A stretch of 64,000 nucleotides of DNA from Dermatophilaceae bacterium Soc4.6 (GCA_039889245.1 JAZGVH010000002.1:3100001-3164000), one strand, 5' to 3'; numbered from the stretch's first letter, positions 8,929 through 17,275 are shown. Translations and numbers: made by a program. Notes: generated by a model from the sequence alone, not told the origin.

Positions 8929-8933
8929 GCCGG

Positions 8934-8939
8934 TAGCGT
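8934..8939 (+). promoter_or_regulatory. -10 element of ppx
   Basis: TAGCGT ends 6 nt before ATG 8946. No Shine-Dalgarno is needed if the mRNA is leaderless. Confidence 0.5.
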
Positions 8940-8945
8940 GGGGTC

Positions 8946-9875
8946 ATGCGCCTCGGAGTCATCGACATCGGCTCCAACACGGTCCACCTCCTCGTCGTCG
9001 ACGCCCACCCCGGCGGTCAGCCCCTGCCGGCCTCGTCGCACAAGCTCGAGCTGCGGCTCTCGGAGGGCATGCTCGAGGACGGGTCCATCGGGCCGGAGGC
9101 CGCCCAGCGGCTCGTGGACTTCGTCGGGGAGTGCCTCGCGCTCGCCGAGGACCAAGGCGTCGAGAGCACCCTCGCCTTCGCCACCTCGGCCCTGCGGGAG
9201 GCGCCGAACGGCGACGAGGTGATCGAGCTGCTCGTGGCGGCCACGGGGGTCGACCTCGAGGTGCTCACGGGGGCCGACGAGGCCCGCCTCACCTTCCTGG
9301 CCGTGCGGCGCTGGTTCGGCTGGAGCAGCGGGCGGCTGCTCGTCGTCGACATCGGCGGCGGCTCGCTCGAGCTCGCGACGGGCATCGACGAGGAGCCGGA
9401 GGCGGCAGTGAGCCTGCCGCTGGGGGCCGGGCGCGTCACCCGCGACCACCTGCGCGGCGACCCGCCCGGGCCGCGCGAGGTGGCCGACGCCCGTCGCCAC
9501 GTGCGCACCTCGATGGCCCGCTCGCTGCGCCCCCTGCTGGTCGGGGGCCCGCCCGACCGGGTCGTCGGCACGTCCAAGACCCTGCGCTCGCTGGCCCGCA
9601 TCGCCGGTGCCGCACCCCGAGGCGACGGCGCGTACGTCGCCCGGCAGCTGACCCGTCAGGCGGTCACCGACATGGTGCCTCGCCTCGCCGGCATGACGGC
9701 CGACCAGCGGACGCGCCTGCCCGGGGTCTCGCCGAGCCGCGCCCAGCAGCTGCTGGCCGGTGCGCTCGTGGCCGACGCGGCGCTCGACCTGCTCAAGGTC
9801 GAGGCCCTCGAGATCTGCCCGTGGGCGCTGCGCGAGGGCATCATCCTGCGTCGCCTCGACCACCTCGTCGGGTGA
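8946..9875 (+). CDS. ppx: Ppx/GppA-family exopolyphosphatase
   Basis: An ASKHA-fold phosphatase that releases phosphate from inorganic polyphosphate or converts pppGpp to ppGpp. The 309-residue length fits the short actinobacterial Ppx type that lacks the C-terminal HD-like domain. Motifs are [13 protein letters not shown] at the N-terminus, [12 protein letters not shown] near residue 80 and the phosphate-binding [11 protein letters not shown] near residue 136. The sugar phosphate isomerase follows with a GTGA overlap, the same pair and order as Rv0496-Rv0498 apart from the gene between them in M. tuberculosis. Confidence 0.92.
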   Translation: MRLGVIDIGSNTVHLLVVDAHPGGQPLPASSHKLELRLSEGMLEDGSIGPEAAQRLVDFVGECLALAEDQGVESTLAFATSALREAPNGDEVIELLVAATGVDLEVLTGADEARLTFLAVRRWFGWSSGRLLVVDIGGGSLELATGIDEEPEAAVSLPLGAGRVTRDHLRGDPPGPREVADARRHVRTSMARSLRPLLVGGPPDRVVGTSKTLRSLARIAGAAPRGDGAYVARQLTRQAVTDMVPRLAGMTADQRTRLPGVSPSRAQQLLAGALVADAALDLLKVEALEICPWALREGIILRRLDHLVG

Positions 9876-10705
9876 CGCAGCGCCAGGGTGCCGAGCTCGA
9901 CCCCGAGCCTCAGCCCCAGCACGGAGGCATCCGGGTCAGCCTGTCGACCTCGTCGATGTACCCCGAGAACTGCGCCGCCTCCTTCGCCGCCGCCGCCCAC
10001 CTCGGCTACGACGGCGTCGAGGTCATGGTCTGGAACGACCCGGTCTCGCAGGACCCGGAGGCGATCCGCGCGCTGAGCGAGCGGCACGGCGTACCGGTCG
10101 TGTCCATCCACGCGCCGACCCTGTTGCTGACCCAGCGGGTCTGGGGCCCCGACCCCTGGACCAAGGTCGACCGCTCGATCGAGCTCGCCCAGGAGGTCGG
10201 GGCGCGCACCGTCGTGCTGCACCCGCCCTTCCGCTGGCAGCACCCCTACGCCGAGGAGTTCGTCGCCGGGGTCGCGTTGCGCGAGCAGGCCAGTGGCATC
10301 ACCGTGGCGGTGGAGAACATGTTCCCGTGGCGGGCCCGCAGCCGCGAGATGGAGGCCTACCTGCCGGGATGGGACCCGGTCGGGCTCGACTACGCCAGCG
10401 TGACGCTCGACCTGTCGCACACCGCGACCGCCGGCTCCGACGCGATGGCGATGGCGCGGGCGCTCGGGGAGCGGCTCGCGCACGTGCACCTCGCCGACGG
10501 CCTGGGCTCGACCCGCGACGAGCACCTCGTGCCGGGCCGCGGCACCCAGCCGTGCGGTGAGCTGCTCGAGTGGGTTGCCAACAGCGACAACGGTTTCGTC
10601 GGTGACGTTGTCGTCGAGGTCAACACCCGCAAGGTGTCGCCGACCGAGCGGGAGGGCGACCTGGCCGAGGCCCTCGCCTTCGCGAGGCTGCATCTCTTCG
10701 CCTGA
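9872..10705 (+). CDS. sugar phosphate isomerase/epimerase-like TIM-barrel protein
   Basis: A 277-residue xylose-isomerase-like TIM barrel of the AP endonuclease 2 superfamily. Landmarks are [12 protein letters not shown] near residue 45, [20 protein letters not shown], the metal-site Glu in [11 protein letters not shown] and a late HVHLADG segment with the expected His and Asp. The GTG start overlaps the ppx stop, so it is translated with ppx. Substrate unknown; the M. tuberculosis counterpart (Rv0498) is likewise uncharacterised as far as I know. Confidence 0.85.
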   Translation: MTQRQGAELDPEPQPQHGGIRVSLSTSSMYPENCAASFAAAAHLGYDGVEVMVWNDPVSQDPEAIRALSERHGVPVVSIHAPTLLLTQRVWGPDPWTKVDRSIELAQEVGARTVVLHPPFRWQHPYAEEFVAGVALREQASGITVAVENMFPWRARSREMEAYLPGWDPVGLDYASVTLDLSHTATAGSDAMAMARALGERLAHVHLADGLGSTRDEHLVPGRGTQPCGELLEWVANSDNGFVGDVVVEVNTRKVSPTEREGDLAEALAFARLHLFA

Positions 10706-10713
10706 CCCGCTCA

Positions 10714-10753
10714 TGTCGCTCAGAGTCAAATGTCTGTCGCGCACAGTCAAGTG
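10714..10753. promoter_or_regulatory. two 19-bp direct repeats at 21-bp spacing
   Basis: TGTCGCTCAGAGTCAAATG at 10714 and TGTCGCGCACAGTCAAGTG at 10735 match at 16 of 19 positions. A period of 21 bp places both on the same helix face. This is typical of AraC-family activator sites, and the second repeat abuts the expected -35 of the monooxygenase gene. Confidence 0.55.
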
Positions 10754-10772
10754 CCGCCACCCTGCCACCCGT

Positions 10773-10778
10773 CACGAT
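10773..10778 (+). promoter_or_regulatory. weak -10 element of monooxygenase gene
   Basis: CACGAT has the conserved A and final T of TAnnnT and ends 7 nt before ATG 10786. A weak -10 is what an activator-dependent promoter would show. Confidence 0.35.
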
Positions 10779-10785
10779 GGGTCGT

Positions 10786-12321
10786 ATGACGACCCCTGCG
10801 AGCCCGACCAGCCCGACCGGCCCCGACCCCACTCCGCCGGAGCACCTCGACGTCGTGATCGTCGGGGCCGGGGTCTCCGGCGTCGACATGGCCTACCGGC
10901 TGCAGGAGTCCCACCCGCACCGCACCTACGCCATCCTCGAGGGGCGCGAGCAGATGGGCGGCACCTGGGACCTCTTCCGCTACCCGGGCATCCGCAGCGA
11001 CTCCGACATCTTCACCTTCGGCTTCCCCTTCAAGCCGTGGGAGGGTGACCAGGCGCTCGCCGGTGGCACCGAGATCCGGGAGTACGTGCAGGAGGCGGCC
11101 CGCGACTTCGGCATCGACGCCCACATCCGCTACCGGACCCAGGTGGTGTCGACCGACTGGGACAGAGCGCAGGCGCGCTGGGTGCTGTCCCTCGACGTCA
11201 CCGACGCGTCGGGGACCACCCGCCGCACCCTGACGGCCGGCTTCGTGGTGATGGCCTCCGGCTACTACCGCTACGACGCGGGCTACACGCCCGACTTCGC
11301 CGGCCGCCAGGACTTCGCCGGTCAGGTGGTGCACCCGCAGCACTGGCCCCAGGACCTCGACGTGCGCGGCAAGAAGGTCGTCGTCATCGGCTCGGGCGCC
11401 ACCGCCGTGACGCTCGTGCCGGCCCTCGCGGAGCTGGGCGCCGACGTGACCATGCTGCAGCGCACGCCCTCGTGGATCGTATCGATCCCCAGCAAGGAGA
11501 AGCTCGCTGCATCACTCCGGGGCAAGCTGCCGGCACCGGCCATCCACCGCGTCCTGCGGGCCAAGAACATCGGCGAGCGCATCGTGACCTACTGGTTCTG
11601 CCGCACCTTCCCCACCGTGGCGCGTCGGGTGCTCAGTGGCGCGGCGGAGCGCATCGTCGGCCAGGACGTGGTCGCCGAGCACTTCACGCCGACCTACAAC
11701 CCCTGGGACCAACGCGTGTGCGCGGCGCCCAGCGGCGACTTCTACACCGCCCTGCGCGACGGCCGCACGAGCGTCGTCACCGACCACATCGACCGCTTCG
11801 TGACCGGCGGCATCCAGCTGAAGGGTGGTCGCACGCTCGAGGCCGACGTCATCGTCACGGCCACCGGGCTGCAGCTGCAGGCGGCTGGCGGCATCGAGGT
11901 ATCCGTCGACGGCCGGGCGGTCGACCTCAGCCAGCACGCCATCTGGCGAGGCGCGCTGGTGAGCGGACTTCCCAATCTGGCCATGGTCATCGGCTACGTC
12001 AACAGCTCGTGGACGCTGCGGGCCGACCTCACGGCCCGTCTGGTCTGCAAGGTGCTGGCGCACATGGACGCGAACGGCCTGCGGGCCGTGGCGCCGGTGG
12101 TGCCCGCCGGGCTGGGCTCGCGCCCGGTCATCGACCTGAAGTCCAACTATGTCGCCCGCTCGATCGGGGCCTTCCCCCACGCCGGCGACCGCCGCCCGTG
12201 GACCGTCCCCCAGAACTACGTCGTCGACCGCGCGATCAACCTCGGCGGCAAGCTCGAGCAGGACCTCGAGCCGTATGAAGCCACCCCCGCTCGCGAGCTC
12301 GCGCGGAGCGTCACCGGCTAG
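10786..12321 (+). CDS. EthA-like FAD-dependent Baeyer-Villiger monooxygenase
   Basis: A 511-residue flavin- and NADPH-dependent monooxygenase expected to insert oxygen into ketones or oxidise sulfur groups. The FAD Rossmann motif GAGVSG is near residue 26, GGTWDLFRYPGIRSDSD follows, the NADPH motif GSGATAVTLVPAL is near residue 204, and ITATG-like TATGLQLQ is near residue 365. The sequence resembles M. tuberculosis EthA closely in many blocks, including HPQHWP and YNPWDQR. ATG 10786 fits a leaderless promoter; ATG 10777 is an alternative. Paired direct repeats upstream suggest control by an AraC-type activator that is not encoded next to it. Confidence 0.9.
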   Translation: MTTPASPTSPTGPDPTPPEHLDVVIVGAGVSGVDMAYRLQESHPHRTYAILEGREQMGGTWDLFRYPGIRSDSDIFTFGFPFKPWEGDQALAGGTEIREYVQEAARDFGIDAHIRYRTQVVSTDWDRAQARWVLSLDVTDASGTTRRTLTAGFVVMASGYYRYDAGYTPDFAGRQDFAGQVVHPQHWPQDLDVRGKKVVVIGSGATAVTLVPALAELGADVTMLQRTPSWIVSIPSKEKLAASLRGKLPAPAIHRVLRAKNIGERIVTYWFCRTFPTVARRVLSGAAERIVGQDVVAEHFTPTYNPWDQRVCAAPSGDFYTALRDGRTSVVTDHIDRFVTGGIQLKGGRTLEADVIVTATGLQLQAAGGIEVSVDGRAVDLSQHAIWRGALVSGLPNLAMVIGYVNSSWTLRADLTARLVCKVLAHMDANGLRAVAPVVPAGLGSRPVIDLKSNYVARSIGAFPHAGDRRPWTVPQNYVVDRAINLGGKLEQDLEPYEATPARELARSVTG

Positions 12322-12324
12322 CGT
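12319..12324 (+). promoter_or_regulatory. -10 element of first Nudix gene
   Basis: TAGCGT overlaps the stop codon of the monooxygenase gene and ends 7 nt before GTG 12332. A GGGAGG ribosome site is also present just before the GTG. Confidence 0.4.
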
Positions 12325-12331
12325 CTGGGAG

Positions 12332-12916
12332 GTGACCCACGACTCGCCGTCCGCCGTCGTCCCCCCTGCAGACCGGCCCCGCCGCTCTCGGCGGGCCATG
12401 CGGGTGCTCGTCGTCGACGCCGACGGCCGCGTGCTGCTCTTCCGCGACAGCGACCTCGGGCTCGACCCTGTGCCCCACTGGTGGATCACCCCCGGAGGTG
12501 GCGTCGACCCTGGCGAGACCGACGAGCAGGCCGCCGTGCGTGAGGTGCTCGAGGAGACCGGGTTCGTCGTGGAGGAGGGCGAGCTCGTCGGCCCGCTCGC
12601 CACGCGAACCGTGGTCCACGGCTTCAGCGACGTCGTCGTCCACCAGGACGAGGCCTTCTGGGTCGTGCGCGTGCCGGTGGGCGAGATCAGCACCGCCGGC
12701 CACACCGAGGAGGAGCAGCTGACCATGACGGCGCACCGGTGGTGGACGCGGGCCGAGATCGACGCCGTCGACCCTGCTGACCCACGACCCTCGACTGGCT
12801 GGGAACCGTTGTGGCCGAGCGTGATCGGTGACCTGCTCGATCTGGCGGACCAGTGGTCGGCGGCCACCGACCCGGCGGATCTCGGGGTGAGCGAGGAGTC
12901 GACGGTGCCGGCGTGA
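12332..12916 (+). CDS. Nudix hydrolase
   Basis: A 194-residue protein that should hydrolyse a nucleoside diphosphate linked to another group. The Nudix box is complete (G-x5-E-x7-R-E-x2-E-E-x-G from GGVDPGE to REVLEETGF, near residues 55-77). A long Arg-rich N-terminus precedes the domain, whose core begins at RAMRVLVVDADGRVLLF. The substrate cannot be predicted. GTG 12332 has GGGAGG three bases upstream and a -10-like TAGCGT. Confidence 0.85.
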   Translation: MTHDSPSAVVPPADRPRRSRRAMRVLVVDADGRVLLFRDSDLGLDPVPHWWITPGGGVDPGETDEQAAVREVLEETGFVVEEGELVGPLATRTVVHGFSDVVVHQDEAFWVVRVPVGEISTAGHTEEEQLTMTAHRWWTRAEIDAVDPADPRPSTGWEPLWPSVIGDLLDLADQWSAATDPADLGVSEESTVPA

Positions 12917-12929
12917 CCTGAGTCGGAAG

Positions 12930-13509
12930 GTCGCTCCGTTCGCCGCGGTCCTGCTGCGCAGCGAGTCGGCAGCCAGCTCGCAGATCGAGCAGCTGTCGCC
13001 TCCGCCTGAAAGATCGCCGAGGCCGAGATCAACGGGACCTGGAGCGCCCACGCGGAGCAGACGCGGACTTCGTGCCGCCGGTCGCCGAGCGGGTGCCGGG
13101 GTCGATGGACGACCTGATGGCCTTCGTCGACCGCGACGACCGCCCGGTCCTCGCCCAGGCGGCCGTCGCGCACGCCCAGCTGGAGACCGTCCACCCCTTC
13201 TCCGACGTCAACGGGCTCACGGGACGGGCACGCCTGCAGGCGATGCTGCGGGGCAAGGGCCTGGTCCGGCACGTGTCGGTGCCGGTGAGTTCTGGCCTGC
13301 TCACCGACACCGCCGGGTACTTCGCCACCCTCACGGCCTACAGGGAGGGTGACGTGGGGCCCATCGTCTCGTGCGTCGCGCGCGCCTCGTTGCTCGGCGT
13401 CGAGCACGGCCGCGCGCTCGTCGCCGACCTCGAGGCGGTCGAACGCGGCTGGGACCACAAGACCCGCAACATGACCTGGCGCGCCCAGGACGTCCAGCGG
13501 TCTCCCGGA
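12930..13509 (+). pseudogene. decayed Fic-family protein gene
   Basis: Pieces of a Fic (filamentation induced by cAMP) protein lie in at least three reading frames. VAPFAAVLLRSESAASSQIEQL comes from the N-terminal region. After a frameshift IAEAEINGTWSAHAEQTR follows, and after a second shift FVPPVAERVPGSMDDLMAFVDRDD and a long Fic core. The catalytic motif, normally HPFxDGNGRxGR, reads HPFSDVNGLTGR, so the phosphate-anchor Gly and the Arg are changed. The middle and the C-terminus are missing. It is not expected to make an active AMP-transferase. Confidence 0.82.
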
Positions 13510-13565
13510 CACCTACCTGTCCGTTTCATCCCACCGTCCACCGGGACGTTCCGGACAGGTGGGTG
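13510..13565. repeat. inverted repeat, 14-bp arms
   Basis: CACCTACCTGTCCG at 13510-13523 pairs with CGGACAGGTGGGTG at 13552-13565 (one mismatch, a G-U pair in RNA) around 28 bases. It starts where Fic similarity ends, so it may mark the break that truncated the Fic gene. Confidence 0.5.
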
Positions 13566-13812
13566 TCGAGAAGACCGTTGCCCACCTTTGGCCCCGGCTC
13601 TTGCCCGGACTCAGCCCGCCGCGGACGGCACCGGCGCCCCCGCCGACCGGCCGCCCGCACCACGAGCGCGACCGCGCACAGCACCGCCCTCCCGACCGTC
13701 ACCGCGGTCCACCCGCCTCGCCCCCACAGCAGCAGCGCCTCCGGCGACGGCGAAGAGCATGGTCCGCCCCCGTGTCATGACCGCGCGTCGGCTGTGGACT
13801 CTGCGGGCGCGC
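13566..13812. other. no gene recognised
   Basis: About 250 bp without a convincing gene. One minus-strand frame has a short hydrophobic stretch (about 30 residues, ALLLWGRGG then VLCAVALVV) but no start with a ribosome site, so it may be a remnant of a small membrane protein. Confidence 0.4.
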
Positions 13813-14619
13813 TCACAGGATGCGCAGCTGCGCGCGCCACTGCGCGAGCACCTCCGGGTCGGAGCACTCGAGCGGGCTGTCGGTGGGCTCCCGGTTCCAC
13901 AGGTGCAGGTAGAGCGGCACGGCGTCGGCGACGAGTCGCACGTCGTACGAGGGGCGCTCGTCTCCTGGTGCCAGGGCCGTCGTCACGACCGGCTCCCCGC
14001 TGACCTCCAGCAGCCAGCCGTGGCCCGTGTCGCTGGTCTCCACCAGCAGTGCGTAGGGGGTCGTCGAGCGCAGCCGCTGAGTGCGGCGGGGCACGAAGCC
14101 CGAGAGCAGCTCGTCGAGGCCGTCGACCGCCAGCGGCGGGCGGACCCAGACCTCGCCGACCCGCGGCAGCCGCCCTAGGCGCGCAGACATCGCGTCGACG
14201 CCGTGCACGGTCGTCTCGTGGGCCTGCCGTCGGGTCCAGGCCATCCGCGGAGCGGGCGCGTCCTTGAGGAAGAAGAAGACCTGGGCGTCGACCGGGGTGT
14301 CGACGATCGTCTGCAGCATCGCCTTCACCTGCTCGTCGTACCAGTCGTAGGGGTCGGCCCCGGTGAAGCCGCACTCGTCGCGCACCGACTGCGGGGCGGG
14401 CACCTCGATGGTGCCCGCGTCGACTGGTGCCGACCCGCGCAGGATCGACGCGGTCCAGCGGTGCACGAGGCCGGTGTGCAGCACGAGGTCGCTCACCGTC
14501 CAGCCCGGGCACCCCGGGACAGCGGCATCCGCCCCGGCCAGCCGGGCGTTCTCGCGCAGCACGGTCGCGGCGGCGCCGATGGCGTCGCCGTACGAGTCGA
14601 GATCGAGGTGTGCGGGCAT
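13813..14619 (-). CDS. maleylpyruvate isomerase-family (MDMPI/DinB-fold) protein
   Basis: A 268-residue protein of the mycothiol-dependent maleylpyruvate isomerase family. The N-terminal DinB-like helical bundle carries the metal-site His residues in DLVLHTGLVHRW (near residue 45) and HETTVHGVDA (near residue 140). A smaller C-terminal domain ends in LYLHLWNRE. Such proteins use or are inferred to use mycothiol as thiol cofactor; most members are of unknown substrate. ATG 14619 has TAGGCT 7 nt upstream. It is divergent from the ABC exporter. Confidence 0.82.
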   Translation of the reverse strand: MPAHLDLDSYGDAIGAAATVLRENARLAGADAAVPGCPGWTVSDLVLHTGLVHRWTASILRGSAPVDAGTIEVPAPQSVRDECGFTGADPYDWYDEQVKAMLQTIVDTPVDAQVFFFLKDAPAPRMAWTRRQAHETTVHGVDAMSARLGRLPRVGEVWVRPPLAVDGLDELLSGFVPRRTQRLRSTTPYALLVETSDTGHGWLLEVSGEPVVTTALAPGDERPSYDVRLVADAVPLYLHLWNREPTDSPLECSDPEVLAQWRAQLRIL

Positions 14620-14626
14620 GCGCCGC

Positions 14627-14632
14627 AGCCTA
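14627..14632 (-). promoter_or_regulatory. -10 element of MDMPI-family gene
   Basis: TAGGCT ends 7 nt before ATG 14619, consistent with a leaderless start. Confidence 0.45.
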
Positions 14633-14691
14633 CGGAGGGCCAGTGGCCGAAGGTCCTTTACCCACCCGTCGACCGGCGGGAGACTGACGTG

Positions 14692-15423
14692 GTGAGCACC
14701 TCCGGCTCGGCCTCCGCGACAGCCGTCGTCGTCGAGCACCTGCGCGTCGTGCGAGGTGGCCTCGAGGTGCTGCCGGACCTCAGCGTCGAGGTGCCGACCG
14801 GCCGGGTCGTGGGCCTGCTCGGCCCGAGCGGATCGGGCAAGTCGACGCTCATCCGGGCCGTCGTCGGCGTGCAGGAGGTGGCCGGCGGCAGCGTCACCGT
14901 GCTCGGGCACCCGGCGGGCTCGCCAGCGCTGCGGCACCTGGTGGGCTACGTCACCCAGGCGCCGAGCGTCTACGACGACCTGAGCGTGCGCGACAACGTG
15001 CGCTACTTCGCCGGTCTGGCGGGTGCGGCCCAGGGTGCCGCGGAGGCCACGCTCGCCGAGGTCGACCTCACCGACCACGCGGGTCACCGCGCCGGCGCGC
15101 TCTCCGGCGGGCAGCGCTCGCGGCTCTCGCTCGCCTGCGCCCTCGTGGGCGACCCGCAGGTCCTCGTGCTCGACGAGCCGACCGTCGGCCTCGACCCGGT
15201 GCTGCGGCGCGACCTCTGGGCGCTCTTCGCGCGGCTGGCGGGGCAGGGCCGCACCCTGCTCGTGTCGAGCCACGTCATGGACGAGGCCACGCGGTGCGAC
15301 CGGCTCCTGCTGCTGCGCGACGGGCGGCTGCTCTGCGACGAGACGCCCGCGGGGCTGCTCGAGCGGACCGGTGCAGCCGACGCCGACGAGGCCTTCCTGC
15401 GCCTCGTGGAGCCGACGTCATGA
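14692..15423 (+). CDS. ABC transporter ATP-binding protein
   Basis: A 243-residue nucleotide-binding subunit with Walker A GPSGSGKST near residue 46, Q-loop in YVTQAPSVYDDLSV, signature LSGGQRSRLSL near residue 140, Walker B VLVLDEPT and H-loop SSHVMDEA. It resembles drug or lipid exporters of the DrrA/ABC-2 type. GTG 14692 has GGCGGGAG upstream. Its stop overlaps the permease start (ATGA), so the two assemble as one exporter. The cargo is unknown. Confidence 0.92.
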   Translation: MSTSGSASATAVVVEHLRVVRGGLEVLPDLSVEVPTGRVVGLLGPSGSGKSTLIRAVVGVQEVAGGSVTVLGHPAGSPALRHLVGYVTQAPSVYDDLSVRDNVRYFAGLAGAAQGAAEATLAEVDLTDHAGHRAGALSGGQRSRLSLACALVGDPQVLVLDEPTVGLDPVLRRDLWALFARLAGQGRTLLVSSHVMDEATRCDRLLLLRDGRLLCDETPAGLLERTGAADADEAFLRLVEPTS

Positions 15424-16154
15424 GCGCCCACCTCACGCTGCTCACCGCCGGCCGGGTGCTGCGTCAGCTGCGGGCCGACCCCCGCACCATCGGTCTGCTG
15501 CTGGTGGTGCCCTGCGTGCTGATCGGCCTGCTCGCCTGGATCTACGACGGCACCAGGGTCTTCGACCGGATCGGACCGGCTCTGCTGGGCGTCTTCCCGT
15601 TCGTCGTGATGTTCCTGGTGACGAGTGTCGCCACCCTGCGGGAGCGGACGAGCGGCACGCTCGAGCGGCTCCTCACCACCCCGCTGCGCAAGGCCGAGCT
15701 CATCGGGGGCTACGCCCTCGCGTTCGGTGCGGCTGCCGTCGTGCAGGCGCTGGTCGCGGTCGGCTTCTCGGTCTGGGTCTGTGGACTCGACATCACCGGC
15801 CCGACCGCCCTGCTGGTGGTGGTCGCCGTGGCCGACGCCGTGCTGGGCACCGCCCTCGGACTGCTGGCCAGCGGCTTCGCCCGCACCGAGTTCCAGGCCG
15901 TGCAGTTCATGCCTGCGGTCGTGCTGCCGCAGTTCCTCCTCTGCGGGCTCATCGTCCCCCGGGACGACCTCCCCGTGGTCCTGCACTCGCTCTCCGACGT
16001 GCTCCCGCTGTCGTATGCCGTGGACGCCATGACCGCGCTCACCACCTCCTCGGCCTCGGCCCCCACGGCCGGCCGCGACCTGCTCGTCATCGCCGGCTTC
16101 GCCCTCGTGGCCCTGGCCCTCGGCTCGCTCACCCTGCGCCGCCGTACGCCGTGA
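15420..16154 (+). CDS. ABC-2 type transporter permease
   Basis: A 244-residue membrane protein with about six transmembrane segments, the ABC-2 permease fold. Landmarks are the cytoplasmic RERTSGTLERLLTTPLRKAELI near residue 70 and LPQFLLCGLIVPRDDLPVVLHSLSDVLPLSYAVDAM near residue 175, both typical of the family. It is the partner of the upstream ATPase and is translated from an overlapping ATGA. There is no substrate-binding protein, as expected for an exporter. Confidence 0.9.
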   Translation: MSAHLTLLTAGRVLRQLRADPRTIGLLLVVPCVLIGLLAWIYDGTRVFDRIGPALLGVFPFVVMFLVTSVATLRERTSGTLERLLTTPLRKAELIGGYALAFGAAAVVQALVAVGFSVWVCGLDITGPTALLVVVAVADAVLGTALGLLASGFARTEFQAVQFMPAVVLPQFLLCGLIVPRDDLPVVLHSLSDVLPLSYAVDAMTALTTSSASAPTAGRDLLVIAGFALVALALGSLTLRRRTP

Positions 16155-16158
16155 GGGC

Positions 16159-16164
16159 TAGATT
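16159..16164 (+). promoter_or_regulatory. -10 element before the proline dehydrogenase leader ORF
   Basis: TAGATT ends 7 nt before ATG 16172 and 104 nt before the proline dehydrogenase start. Transcription would begin at the leader ORF's own ATG. Confidence 0.5.
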
Positions 16165-16171
16165 GGGCCGT

Positions 16172-16282
16172 ATGGAGCGTCGTACGGCCGAGGTCGTGCG
16201 CGCTCCTTGCGGTCAGGGGCCCACCCGGGCCTTCCGCCCCGTCCCTCACCCCCTGGAGGATCCCGCTCGTGCAGCTCAATGA
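16172..16282 (+). CDS. leaderless proline-rich upstream ORF (36 codons)
   Basis: A small ORF starts at ATG 16172, 7 nt after TAGATT, and ends with TGA at 16280-16282, 14 nt inside the proline dehydrogenase gene in another frame. Six of its 36 residues are proline (positions 12, 17, 23, 25, 27 and 31). The proline dehydrogenase ribosome site GGAGGA (16255-16260) lies inside it. Ribosomes translating it would therefore control access to that site. By analogy with the Cys-rich leaderless ORFs of mycobacteria it could sense charged tRNA-Pro; that role is inference and there is no protein evidence. Confidence 0.5.
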   Translation: MERRTAEVVRAPCGQGPTRAFRPVPHPLEDPARAAQ

Positions 16283-17216
16283 CGTGCTCCGCTCCACCCT
16301 GCTGCAGCTCGCGTCCTCGACGGCGGTGCGCGACACGATCGAGAGGGCGCCGGTGAGCCGGGGGGTCGTGCGCCGTTTCGTGCCCGGGGCGGCGACCGAG
16401 GACGTGCTGCGCGCCACGGCCGAGCTGCAGGCGACGCAGCGGACGGTGACGATCGACTACCTCGGCGAGGACACCCTCGACGTGGAGCGGGCGCGGGCGA
16501 CCAGGGACGCCTACCGCACGCTGCTGGCCCGGCTGGCCGACCAGGGCGCGACGAGCGACGGGCGCGCCGAGGTCTCGCTCAAGCTGAGCGCCCTCGGGCA
16601 GTCGCTGCCGGCGGACGGCGCGAAGATCGCGCTCGAGCACGCCCGCGAGGTGTGCCAGGCGGCCGCCAACGCGGGTACCACCGTCACGCTCGACATGGAG
16701 GACCACACCACGACCGACGCCACCCTCGCGTCCCTGCGTGAGCTGCGGCAGGACTTCCCCTCCGTCGGTGCCGTGCTGCAGGCCTATCTGCACCGCACCG
16801 AGGCCGACTGCCGGGACCTCGCGCACGCGGGCAGCCGGGTGCGACTGTGCAAGGGCGCCTACAAGGAGCCCGAGACCGTGGCCTTCCAGGGCGCCGAGGT
16901 CGACAAGTCCTACGTGCGGTGTCTGAAGGTGCTCATGGCGGGGGACGGCTACCCCATGCTCGCCACCCACGACCCGCGCCTGATCGAGATCGCCGCCGCG
17001 CTGGCGGGCAAGCACGGCCGCGACCCGCGCTCGTTCGAGTACCAGATGCTCTACGGCATCCGACCCGAGGAGCAGCAGCGCATCGCCGACCGCGGCGACC
17101 AGATGCGGGTCTACGTGCCCTATGGCGACGAGTGGTACGGCTACCTGATGCGCCGACTGGCCGAGAAGCCGGGCAACCTCGCCTTCTTCCTCCGCGGGAT
17201 CGCCACGCGCGGCTGA
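16269..17216 (+). CDS. putB: proline dehydrogenase (FAD-dependent)
   Basis: The monofunctional PRODH barrel oxidises proline to pyrroline-5-carboxylate and passes electrons to the quinone pool. The 315-residue protein shows VSLKLSALG near residue 105, TLDMEDHTTTD near residue 140, RLCKGAYKEP near residue 195 and the C-terminal QMRVYVPYGDEWYGYLMRRLAEKPGN, all typical PRODH signatures. GTG 16269 has GGAGGA eight bases upstream. The biosynthetic enzyme ProC is encoded 71 bp downstream, so proline breakdown and synthesis genes are adjacent. The pyrroline-5-carboxylate dehydrogenase is not in the window. Confidence 0.93.
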   Translation: MQLNDVLRSTLLQLASSTAVRDTIERAPVSRGVVRRFVPGAATEDVLRATAELQATQRTVTIDYLGEDTLDVERARATRDAYRTLLARLADQGATSDGRAEVSLKLSALGQSLPADGAKIALEHAREVCQAAANAGTTVTLDMEDHTTTDATLASLRELRQDFPSVGAVLQAYLHRTEADCRDLAHAGSRVRLCKGAYKEPETVAFQGAEVDKSYVRCLKVLMAGDGYPMLATHDPRLIEIAAALAGKHGRDPRSFEYQMLYGIRPEEQQRIADRGDQMRVYVPYGDEWYGYLMRRLAEKPGNLAFFLRGIATRG

Positions 17217-17275
17217 GGTCACGTCGCCCGGCTCCTCACCGCCGGACGAGTCAGCCCCGGGGGGCGAGGATCTCG

